DNA from: JAPOXR01 sp964291445
GTDB lineage: Bacteria > Pseudomonadota > Alphaproteobacteria > Rhodobacterales > Rhodobacteraceae
DNA: 64,000 nt
NCBI GenBank assembly: GCA_964291445.2
Contig: OZ219862.1
Location: 186,001 to 250,000, forward strand
Direction: 5' to 3'
This document shows, one piece after another, positions 25,590 through 33,462 of this stretch (within the stretch, counting starts at the first letter, position 1; each line of letters starts with the position of its first letter). The notes beneath the pieces are model-generated. The model was not told the origin of the DNA. It worked only from the letters and a program-made list of their open reading frames with translations, and did not search any database. The translations under genes and the position numbers were made by a program.

Positions 25590-26996
25590 ATGAGTGAATT
25601 CAGGATTGAATCGGACAGTTTTGGCCAGCTGGAGGTGCCGGCTGACCGGTATTGGGGCGCCCAGACGCAGCGATCGCTGCAGAATTTTCGCATCGGCTGG
25701 GAGAAGCAACCGGTGGCGATCGTGCGGGCGCTGGGGGTGATCAAGCGAGCCTGTGCCCTGGTCAATGTGGAATTCGGGCTGATCGAGCCCCGTCTGGGCA
25801 AGATGATAGCCGAATGCGCCGGCGAGGTCATGCAAGGCCGGCATGATGACCATTTCCCGCTGGTGGTCTGGCAGACCGGGTCCGGGACCCAGTCGAACAT
25901 GAATGCCAACGAGGTAATCGCCAATCTGGCCATCGAGCGGCTCGGCGGCGAGGTCGGCTCAAAATCGCCGGTGCACCCGAATGATCATGTCAATCTGGGC
26001 CAGTCCTCCAACGACACCTTTCCCACCGCCATGCACATTGCGGTGGCGGTCGAGGTGACCGGAAAACTGATCCCGGAATTGCAGGGGTTGCACGACGAGT
26101 TGGTGGCAAAGATGGAGGCGTTCGGGGATATCATCAAGATCGGCCGCACACATACCCAGGATGCAACCCCGTTGACGCTGGGCCAGGAATTCTCCGGCTA
26201 TGCCAGGCAGGTCGAACTGGCGACAAGGCGGGTGGAGTCAGCGCTCGGCCACATCCACGAGATTGCCCAGGGCGGAACCGCGGTCGGCACCGGGCTGAAT
26301 TCGCGAATCGGATGGGCCGAGCGGGTGGCCGAGGAGGTTGCCGACATGACCGGCCTGCCCTTCATCAGTGCTGTCAACAAGTTCGAGGCGCTTGCCGCCC
26401 ATGATGCCATGGTCGAGATGTCGGGGGCGCTGCGGGTGGCAGCGGTGTCGCTCTACAAGATTGCCAATGATGTCAGGCTGTTGGCATCCGGGCCCAGATG
26501 CGGATTGGGCGAGCTGCAATTGCCGGAAAACGAGCCGGGCTCGTCGATCATGCCCGGCAAGGTCAACCCGACCCAGACCGAGGCGCTGACGCAGGTCTGT
26601 GCGCATATCATGGGCAATGATGCCGCGGTCGGGTTTGCCGGCAGCCAGGGTCATTTCGAGCTCAATGTCTACAAGCCGATGATTGCCTACAACGTGCTGC
26701 AATCGACGCAGTTGCTGGCCGATGCGACCTCGTCGTTCCGCACCAATTGTGTCGCCGGCATCAGGGCCAACCGCGAGCGCATTGACAGGCTGCTGAACGA
26801 ATCGCTGATGCTGGTCACGGCGCTGGCTCCGAGCATCGGCTATGACAACGCCACCAGCGTGGCCAAGGCGGCACATGCCAATGGCACCACGTTGCGGGAA
26901 GAGGCGGCCAGGCTCGGCCTTGTGGGCGAGGACGAGTTCGACCGCATCGTCCGCCCGGAGGAGATGATCGGACCGAAGGACAGCCCTGCCGGCTGA
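25590..26996 (+). CDS. fumC: Fumarate hydratase class II
   Basis: A 468-residue homotetrameric, metal-independent fumarase of the TCA cycle. The superfamily signature GSSIMPGKVNPTQ is exact; other blocks are VWQTGSGTQSNMNANEV, HPNDHVNLGQSSNDTFPTAMH and GRTHTQDATPLTLGQEFSG (catalytic His). I start at the ATG at 25590 (MSEFRIESDSFG), after a ggagag site; ATG 25584 is two codons upstream. It stands as a single gene 87 bp after sspB. Confidence 0.95.
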   Translation: MSEFRIESDSFGQLEVPADRYWGAQTQRSLQNFRIGWEKQPVAIVRALGVIKRACALVNVEFGLIEPRLGKMIAECAGEVMQGRHDDHFPLVVWQTGSGTQSNMNANEVIANLAIERLGGEVGSKSPVHPNDHVNLGQSSNDTFPTAMHIAVAVEVTGKLIPELQGLHDELVAKMEAFGDIIKIGRTHTQDATPLTLGQEFSGYARQVELATRRVESALGHIHEIAQGGTAVGTGLNSRIGWAERVAEEVADMTGLPFISAVNKFEALAAHDAMVEMSGALRVAAVSLYKIANDVRLLASGPRCGLGELQLPENEPGSSIMPGKVNPTQTEALTQVCAHIMGNDAAVGFAGSQGHFELNVYKPMIAYNVLQSTQLLADATSSFRTNCVAGIRANRERIDRLLNESLMLVTALAPSIGYDNATSVAKAAHANGTTLREEAARLGLVGEDEFDRIVRPEEMIGPKDSPAG

Positions 26997-27145
26997 TCGC
27001 GGCGCTGTCGGCTGCATGCAGGCAAATTTGACCAACATCGGCGGCAGCGGGCGGCTTGCGGCATGTTCCCCTAATCTGATACCGGGAATCGGGTCGGCAT
27101 CTGTTTCGGCAGCGAGCCGAATCAGGCGACGGGGGGAGAATTTCA

Positions 27146-29596
27146 ATGGCGGAAGTCACTGGCAGCGCACGGGTTGTCATTATCGGCGGCGGCGCCGTCG
27201 GCGTGTCGGCCCTCTATCACCTGGCAAAAGCCGGCTGGACCGATTGCATCCTTCTCGAGAAGAACGAATTGACAGCCGGCTCGACCTGGCATGCGGCTGG
27301 CAACGTGCCGACCTTCTCGGCCAGCTGGTCGATCATGAACATGCAGCGCTACTCGACCGAACTCTACCGCACGCTAGGCGAGAGCGTAGGCTACCCGATC
27401 AACTACCATGTGACGGGGTCGATCCGCCTGGCCCATTCGAATCTGCGCATGCAGGAATTCGAGCGGGCCGCCTCCATGGGCAGGTACCAGGGGATGGATA
27501 TCGAGATCATCAGCCCGGACGAGATCAGGCAGCGCTATCCCTTCATCGAGACCCATGATCTGGAAGGTGCGCTGTATGACCCCAATGACGGCGACATCGA
27601 TCCGGCGCAGCTGACCCAGGCCCTGGCCAAGGGGGCACGGGATCTTGGCGCCCGAATCGAGCGCTTCTGCCCGGCAACGGGCGTGTCGAGACGCGGCGGT
27701 GAATGGATCGTCCACACCGCCAAGGGCGATTTTCGCTGCGAATACGTGGTCAACGCCGCCGGCTACTACGCCCGGCGTGTCGGCGAATATTTCCGGCCCT
27801 ATGGCGGCCGGGTGGTGCCGACGGTGGCGATGAGTCATCAATACGTGGTATTTGACGAGATCCCGGCGCTTGCGGAATGGTCACGGCAGGCCGGCCGCAA
27901 ATTGCCATTGCTGCGGGATGTCGACAGCTCCTACTATTTGCGGCAGGAGAAATTCGGGCTCAATTTCGGACCCTATGAGCGCAATTGCCGTGCCCACTGG
28001 ATCACGCCGGACGATCCGATGCCGGACGACTTCTCGTTCCAGCTCTACGAGGACGATCTTGATCGCCTGGAGTGGTATATCGAGGATGTCATGGCCCGGG
28101 TGCCGATCCTGGCCGAAGCCGGGGTGTCCAAAACCATCAATGGCCCGATCCCTTATGCGCCCGACGGTCTGCCGCTGCTTGGCCCCATGCCCGGGGTCAG
28201 GAATGCCTTCGAGGCTTGCGTGTTCACCTTTGGCATTGCCCAGGCCGGCGGCGCCGGCAAGGTCATTGCCGAGTGGATGATCGACGGGCAGACCGAATGG
28301 GACATGTGGTCGTGCGATCCCCGGCGCTATACCGACCATGCCGATTCATCCTATTGCATTGCCAAGGCCATGGAGACCTATGGCCATGAATATGCAATGC
28401 ATTTCCCCTGGTACGAATGGCCGGCCGGCAGGGACAGAAAGCTCTCGCCGATCCATGACCGGATCGTCGGCCTGGGCGGACAGATGGGTGCCTATAATGG
28501 CTGGGAGCGGGCGAACTGGTTTGCCGAAGGCGGCGATGACATCTCCGACGAGGCGGCACGAAGCTGGGCAAGATCGGGTCCGTGGGAGGCGAGGATCAAG
28601 GCGGAGTGCCTGGCAGTTCGTGATGGCGTGGGCGTGCTGGATCTGGCCGGTTTTGCCCGGTTCGATTTGCAGGGCGACGGGGCGGCCGAACTGCTTCGCT
28701 CGCGCATCGCCGGCGGACTGCCCCGCATCGGGCGTATGAATCTCGCCTATTTCCCGACCGACAAGGGCCGGGTGCTGACGGAGATGTCGGTGATCAGGCG
28801 GGGCGAGAATGTCTTCACGCTCATTACTGCCAGCGCCGCCCAATGGCATGATTTCGAGATCCTGCAGCGGATGCTGCCGGAAGACGGCACGATGTCGCTG
28901 TCGGATTTGACCGACGCCATCTCGACCCTGATCGTCACCGGCCCTGGATCGCGCCGATTGCTGGCCGGGCTGGTCGAGGCCGATCTCGATCTGCCGTGGC
29001 TGAGCCACCAGCAGGCCAATTGCTGCGGGCATCCGGTGATGCTGGTGCGGGTCAGCTATGCCGGCGAGCTGGGCTGGGAAATCCATGTCGCCAACGAACA
29101 TGCCCTGCCGATCTACGACGCCGTCACCGGGGCCGGGGCGAGGCCGTTCGGGATGTGGGCGCTCAATTCGCTGCGGCTCGAAAAGGGATACCGGGCGTGG
29201 AAGGGCGATCTCTCGACCGACTATTCACTGCTCGAATCGGGGCTGGACCGGTTTGTCAGGCTGGACAAGCCGCAGCAATTTCCTGGCAAGCAGGCCCTGC
29301 TGTCGGAGCGGCAGCGAGGCTCGACAAGGAAGTTCGCCACGCTGGTCGTCGATGCCGGCGACTGCGATGCACCCTACATGTCGACCATCTGGCATGGCGA
29401 CGAAATCGTGGGTGAAACCACCTCCGGTGGATGGGGCTACCGAATCGGCCGATCCATTGCCCTGGCGGTGGTGCGGGCCGACATGGCCGTGGAGGGGACC
29501 GAGCTGGATGTCGAGATCTACGGCCGGCGTTTCACGGCGGTGGTCCAGCCGGATCGTCCGCTATGGGATCCGGAAAATGACAGGCTGCGTGGCTGA
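27146..29596 (+). CDS. Dimethylglycine/sarcosine dehydrogenase-like FAD-GcvT fusion, copy 1
   Basis: An 816-residue two-module enzyme. The N-terminal DAO-type FAD domain starts VVIIGGGAVGVSALYHLAKA and has STWHAAGNVPTF, whose His aligns with the covalent flavin site of dimethylglycine dehydrogenase. After a ~50-residue FAO_M-type bridge the C-terminal GcvT-like folate-binding module contains VSYAGELGWEIHV and a GcvT C-terminal barrel (TSGGWGYRIGRSIALAVV). Such enzymes demethylate N-methylated glycines and pass formaldehyde to tetrahydrofolate. A strong site (ggggggaga) precedes the ATG. The paralogue follows after 17 bp. Confidence 0.9.
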   Translation: MAEVTGSARVVIIGGGAVGVSALYHLAKAGWTDCILLEKNELTAGSTWHAAGNVPTFSASWSIMNMQRYSTELYRTLGESVGYPINYHVTGSIRLAHSNLRMQEFERAASMGRYQGMDIEIISPDEIRQRYPFIETHDLEGALYDPNDGDIDPAQLTQALAKGARDLGARIERFCPATGVSRRGGEWIVHTAKGDFRCEYVVNAAGYYARRVGEYFRPYGGRVVPTVAMSHQYVVFDEIPALAEWSRQAGRKLPLLRDVDSSYYLRQEKFGLNFGPYERNCRAHWITPDDPMPDDFSFQLYEDDLDRLEWYIEDVMARVPILAEAGVSKTINGPIPYAPDGLPLLGPMPGVRNAFEACVFTFGIAQAGGAGKVIAEWMIDGQTEWDMWSCDPRRYTDHADSSYCIAKAMETYGHEYAMHFPWYEWPAGRDRKLSPIHDRIVGLGGQMGAYNGWERANWFAEGGDDISDEAARSWARSGPWEARIKAECLAVRDGVGVLDLAGFARFDLQGDGAAELLRSRIAGGLPRIGRMNLAYFPTDKGRVLTEMSVIRRGENVFTLITASAAQWHDFEILQRMLPEDGTMSLSDLTDAISTLIVTGPGSRRLLAGLVEADLDLPWLSHQQANCCGHPVMLVRVSYAGELGWEIHVANEHALPIYDAVTGAGARPFGMWALNSLRLEKGYRAWKGDLSTDYSLLESGLDRFVRLDKPQQFPGKQALLSERQRGSTRKFATLVVDAGDCDAPYMSTIWHGDEIVGETTSGGWGYRIGRSIALAVVRADMAVEGTELDVEIYGRRFTAVVQPDRPLWDPENDRLRG

Positions 29597-29613
29597 GAGC
29601 CGAGGAAGGCGTG

Positions 29614-32058
29614 ATGGCGCAAATCCCTGACCAGGCGCAGGTGCTGGTCATTGGCGGCGGGGTCGTCGGCTGCTCGGTGGCCTATCACCTCGCCAGGGCT
29701 GGCTGGAAGGATGTTGTCCTGCTGGAGCGGCGGCGGCTGACTTGCGGAACCACCTGGCATGCGGCGGGGCTCATTGCGCAGCTGCGGGCGACTGCCAACA
29801 TGACCAGGCTCGCCAAGTATTCGCAGGAACTCTACTCGACGCTTGAAGAGGAGACCGGTGTTGCCACCGGCTTCGTCCAGTGCGGGTCGATAACCGTCGC
29901 CCTGAGTGCCGAGCGACAGCAGGAGTTGAGCCGTTCGGCGGCCATGGCCCGGGCATTCGGTGTTGATATCGAGGAAATATCTCCCGGCGAGGTTGCGGAG
30001 CGCTATCCTCTCCTCAACCGGGACGGCGTGGTGTCGGGGGTATATTTGGACAAGGATGGCCAGGGCGACCCGGCCAATATCACCCAGGCCCTGGCCAAGG
30101 GCGCCCGCATGCACGGGGCGAGGCTGGTCGAGGGCGCTGAAATTATCCGGTTTGCCAGCGATGGCCGGCGCATCCGGTCGGCCGAATGGAAGAGCCGGGA
30201 CGAGTCGGGCGTGATCAGCGCCGACTACGTGGTCAATTGCTCCGGAATGTGGGCGCATGAGCTCGGCCGGAAGGCGAATGTCAATATCCCGCTCCATGCC
30301 TGCGAGCACTTCTACATCGTCACGCAACCCATTGCGGGATTGACCCGGCTTCCGGTGCTGCGGGTTCCCGATGAATGTGCCTATTACAAGGAGGATGCCG
30401 GGAAGTTCCTGTTGGGCGCATTCGAGCGCAATGCCAAGCCATGGGGCATGGACGGCATTCCCGACTCCTTCGAATTCGATCAGCTCCCGGAGGATCTGGA
30501 CCAGTTCGAGCCCATTCTTGAAATGGCGGTCAACCGAATGCCGGTGCTGGAGACGGCCGGCATCCAGACCTTCTTCAATGGCCCGGAGAGCTTTACCCCG
30601 GACAATGCCTATCTGCTTGGCCTGGCCGCGGAGCTTGACAACTACTTCGTGGCGGCCGGTTTCAATTCGGTCGGCATTCAGTCTGCCGGCGGCGCCGGCA
30701 TGGCGCTGGCACGATGGATCATGGATGGCGAGCGGCCATTCGACCTCGGCGATGTCGATATCGGGCGCATGCAGCCCTTCCAGGGAAACCGGCGCTACCT
30801 GGTCAGCCGGGTGAGCGAATCGCTTGGCCTGCTGTATGACGACCATTTCCCGTTCCGCCAGAAATCTACGGCCCGCGGCATCAGGCGAACCCCGTTCCAC
30901 CAGCATTTGCTGGATCGGGGGGCCGTCATGGGCGAGGTGGCCGGCTGGGAGCGGGCCAACTGGTTCGCCAATGACGGGCAGAGACGGGAGTATGACTACA
31001 GCTGGGGCCGAACCGGCTGGTTCGGCAATTGGGAGCAGGAACATCTGGCGGTTCGGCGGCATGTCGGCATGTATGACATGTCGAGCTTCGGCAAGCTCAG
31101 CGTGCAGGGGAAGGATGCCGAGAGATTTCTCAACCACGTATGCGGCGCCAATCTTTCGGTGCCGGCCGGCCGCATCGTCTACACGCAATTCCTCAATGCC
31201 CGGGGTGGAATCGAGGCCGATGTCACCATCGCCCGCCTGTCGGATGAGCGATTCCTGGTGGTGACGCCGGCGGCCACCCGGCTCGCCGACCAGACCTGGT
31301 TGCAGCGCCACGGCGCCGGGTTCGATCTGTGCATCACCGACATCACCGCCGGCGAGGCCGTGCTTGCCGTCATGGGCCCGGAGTCGCGATCGCTGCTGGC
31401 GGCGGTCTCCCCCAATGATTTCGGCAATTCCGCGAATCCCTTCGGCACCTGGCAACAGATCGAGATCGGCATGGCGCTGGCCAGGGCGCACCGCATTTCC
31501 TATGTGGGCGAGCTGGGCTGGGAGATCTATGTCAGCTCCGACATGGCCGCCCATGTCTTCGAGACCCTGTGGGAGGCCGGCGCCGACAGCGATCTCAGAT
31601 TGTGCGGAATGCACATGATGGACAGCTGCCGCAGCGAGAAGGCATTTCGCCATTTCGGCCACGACATCTCCTGCGAGGATCACGTGCTGGAGGCCGGACT
31701 CGGATTTGCCGTCGATTCCGGCAAGGCAGATTTCATCGGCCGAGACGCGGTGCTGCGGAAACGCGAGACCGGCCTCGATCGCCGGCTGGTTCAGTTCCAG
31801 TTGCGTGACCCGGGGCCCCTGCTCTACCACAATGAGCCGATTGTCCGTGACGGCGAGATCGTCGGACATCTGACCTCGGGCAGTTACGGGCATCATTTGG
31901 GCGGTGCCATTGGCCTTGGCTATGTTCCCTGCGCCGGCGAGACGCCAGCCGAGCTGCTGGCGTCATCGTTCGAGATCGATGTTGTCGGCTCGCGGGTGTC
32001 CGCCGCCGCCTCGCTGCGTCCGCTCTACGACCCGACGGCAGAACGGGTGCGCTGCTGA
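29614..32058 (+). CDS. Dimethylglycine/sarcosine dehydrogenase-like FAD-GcvT fusion, copy 2
   Basis: An 814-residue paralogue of the upstream gene with the same layout: VLVIGGGVVGCSVAYHLARA (FAD), TTWHAAGLIAQLRA (His flavin site), GWERANWFAND at the module junction and ISYVGELGWEIYVS in the GcvT half, then TSGSYGHHLGGAIGLGYV. The two differ across much of their length, so they probably prefer different N-methyl compounds. I prefer the ATG at 29614 after gaggaagg over the GTG at 29611. Both are co-transcribed, with the RHH gene 3 bp behind. Confidence 0.9.
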   Translation: MAQIPDQAQVLVIGGGVVGCSVAYHLARAGWKDVVLLERRRLTCGTTWHAAGLIAQLRATANMTRLAKYSQELYSTLEEETGVATGFVQCGSITVALSAERQQELSRSAAMARAFGVDIEEISPGEVAERYPLLNRDGVVSGVYLDKDGQGDPANITQALAKGARMHGARLVEGAEIIRFASDGRRIRSAEWKSRDESGVISADYVVNCSGMWAHELGRKANVNIPLHACEHFYIVTQPIAGLTRLPVLRVPDECAYYKEDAGKFLLGAFERNAKPWGMDGIPDSFEFDQLPEDLDQFEPILEMAVNRMPVLETAGIQTFFNGPESFTPDNAYLLGLAAELDNYFVAAGFNSVGIQSAGGAGMALARWIMDGERPFDLGDVDIGRMQPFQGNRRYLVSRVSESLGLLYDDHFPFRQKSTARGIRRTPFHQHLLDRGAVMGEVAGWERANWFANDGQRREYDYSWGRTGWFGNWEQEHLAVRRHVGMYDMSSFGKLSVQGKDAERFLNHVCGANLSVPAGRIVYTQFLNARGGIEADVTIARLSDERFLVVTPAATRLADQTWLQRHGAGFDLCITDITAGEAVLAVMGPESRSLLAAVSPNDFGNSANPFGTWQQIEIGMALARAHRISYVGELGWEIYVSSDMAAHVFETLWEAGADSDLRLCGMHMMDSCRSEKAFRHFGHDISCEDHVLEAGLGFAVDSGKADFIGRDAVLRKRETGLDRRLVQFQLRDPGPLLYHNEPIVRDGEIVGHLTSGSYGHHLGGAIGLGYVPCAGETPAELLASSFEIDVVGSRVSAAASLRPLYDPTAERVRC

Positions 32059-32061
32059 CAA

Positions 32062-32325
32062 GTGGCGGAGAGCAACAAGCATTCCCTGACCATCCGCGGC
32101 CACCGGACCAGCGTGAGTCTCGAGCCGGAATTCTGGCGGGAATTCCGCAACATCGCCGCCAAAGCAGGCCTGTCGGCCAATGAACTGGCCTCGCGGATCG
32201 ACGCCGGGCGGGAGGCGGGACACAACCTCGCATCCTCGATCAGGGTGTTCGTGCTGAACCATGTCATGCACCAGGGCGCCTGTCCGACCACCGCCAGCCA
32301 GGGCAGGAATTCCAGCAGCCCGTAG
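32062..32325 (+). CDS. Ribbon-helix-helix domain protein with a foreign C-terminal tail
   Basis: An 87-residue protein. Residues ~7-66 match the alphaproteobacterial RHH_4 family: HSLTIRGHRTSVSLEPEFW, LSANELASRIDAGREAG and LASSIRVFVLNHV. It is probably a DNA-binding regulator. It starts with GTG 3 bp after the dehydrogenase stop, so it is translationally linked. The last ~16 residues (ACPTTASQGRNSSSP) are read antisense through a duplicated piece of the ccdA 3' end, so the natural C-terminus has been replaced or extended. Confidence 0.75.
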   Translation: MAESNKHSLTIRGHRTSVSLEPEFWREFRNIAAKAGLSANELASRIDAGREAGHNLASSIRVFVLNHVMHQGACPTTASQGRNSSSP

Positions 32326-32475
32326 GAGATGTCGGAGAACCGGCCGGTCAGCGGGCCGATCAATTCCGGGACGCCGCCTACCCGACCACCGCCAGCCAGG
32401 GGAGGAATTCCAGCAGCCAGTAGGAGATGTCGGAGAACCGGCCGGTCAGCAGCAACAGTCCGATCAGCACCAGGA
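32278..32475. repeat. Tandem duplication (~98 bp) of the ccdA 3' end
   Basis: The segment beginning gcctgtccgaccaccgccag at 32278 is repeated, with few differences, from 32376. The right copy is the real end of ccdA, encoding TGRFSDISYWLLEFLPWLAVVG and a TAG stop at 32378-32380. In the left copy the same phrase reads TGRFSDISYGLLEFLPWLAV and the stop codon has become CAG. Divergence is highest near the copy junction. Confidence 0.9.
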
Positions 32476-33127
32476 AGCCACCAATGGCCTTTTCGATCAT
32501 TGCCAGGTGTGGCTTGACCCGGTTGATGAGCGCCCGGGAGCGGCCGATGAAGATACCGGCCAGGAGGAAGGGGATGCCCAGCCCCATGGCGTAGGCCAGG
32601 AGGAGAAAGCCGCCCCGCCCGATGCTCTGCTCCTGCGATGCCAGGGCAAGGATGGCACCGAGCACCGGGCCGATGCACGGAGTCCAGCCAAAGGCGAAGG
32701 CAAGGCCCAGGAGATAGGCGCCGGCATGGCCGCCGCCCCGAAGATTGCTGCCGGGCCGGAATTCGCGATTCAGGACCGGGATCCTGACCAGGCCGAGGAA
32801 ATGCAGGCCGAACAGGATAACCACGCCGCCGGCGATCTGCCCGAGGAGGATCTGGTTGGCAAGAAACAGGCCGCCGATTGCCGTCGCTGCCAGTCCGAGC
32901 AGCACGAAAATGGTCGACAGGCCCAGCACGAAGAACAGCGCCGAGATCGCGGCCCGCCGGTTGACGGTCCGGTCCGGAAGCTCCGAGAATGCAACCCCGC
33001 TCATATAGGCGACATAGGCTGGCACCACCGGCAGGACACAGGGCGAAATGAAGCTGACAAAGCCGGCGACCAGCGCAATCACCGCCGCGGCCGGCAGACC
33101 GGCTCCGATGATGTCTAGCCCGAACAT
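32378..33127 (-). CDS. ccdA: CcdA/DsbD-like thiol-disulfide transmembrane protein
   Basis: A 249-residue polytopic protein moving reducing equivalents from cytoplasmic thioredoxin to the periplasm, typically for cytochrome c maturation. The two redox cysteines lie in FISPCVLPVVPAYVAYMSG (first helix) and FGWTPCIGPVLGAI (fourth helix), the usual CcdA positions. Six hydrophobic helices are visible. The ATG at 33127 (MFGLDIIGAG) gives the normal start; the frame extends 30 codons upstream. Its 3' end is tandemly duplicated into the neighbouring RHH gene. Confidence 0.92.
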   Translation of the reverse strand: MFGLDIIGAGLPAAAVIALVAGFVSFISPCVLPVVPAYVAYMSGVAFSELPDRTVNRRAAISALFFVLGLSTIFVLLGLAATAIGGLFLANQILLGQIAGGVVILFGLHFLGLVRIPVLNREFRPGSNLRGGGHAGAYLLGLAFAFGWTPCIGPVLGAILALASQEQSIGRGGFLLLAYAMGLGIPFLLAGIFIGRSRALINRVKPHLAMIEKAIGGFLVLIGLLLLTGRFSDISYWLLEFLPWLAVVG

Positions 33128-33234
33128 ACCGTTGCCACCTTTATCCTGCCAGGCCAATATACGGGGGCCGGCTTTGGCCGGGGCCGGCCGCTTTCCTGTG
33201 GACAAGCCGCCAGCCAAGGCCTAATTCGCCACCC

Positions 33235-33462
33235 ATGCCGCAACAGGTTGACATTGATGCGCTGGGACTGCGATGTCCGCTTCCTGTCCTGCGCATTCGC
33301 AAGCTGATGCGCCGGCTTGCACCCGGCGATGTCCTGCGAGTGACCTCCGACGACCCGACGGCGCTGATCGACATACCCCATTACTGCAATGAACACGGAC
33401 ACAAGCTGATAGAACAATCCGGCGAGTCTGACAGACAAGTTTTCGTGATCGTCAAGAATTGA
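33235..33462 (+). CDS. tusA: TusA/SirA-like sulfur-carrier protein
   Basis: A 75-residue small protein with the family signature DALGLRCPLPVLRIRKLM (CPxP, sulfur-accepting Cys) near the N-terminus, followed by the two-layer fold DVLRVTSDDPTALIDIPHY and QVFVIVKN. TusA-like proteins relay persulfide sulfur for tRNA thiolation, molybdenum cofactor or sulfur metabolism; which of these cannot be told. It is divergent from ccdA and its 3' end overlaps the convergent oxidoreductase gene by 11 bp. Confidence 0.92.
   Translation: MPQQVDIDALGLRCPLPVLRIRKLMRRLAPGDVLRVTSDDPTALIDIPHYCNEHGHKLIEQSGESDRQVFVIVKN

Noticed and set aside
29518..31896. 792-codon open frame on the reverse strand
   Set aside because: Antisense shadow of the second dehydrogenase gene; high GC and codon bias keep the opposite frame open. 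No domain signal.
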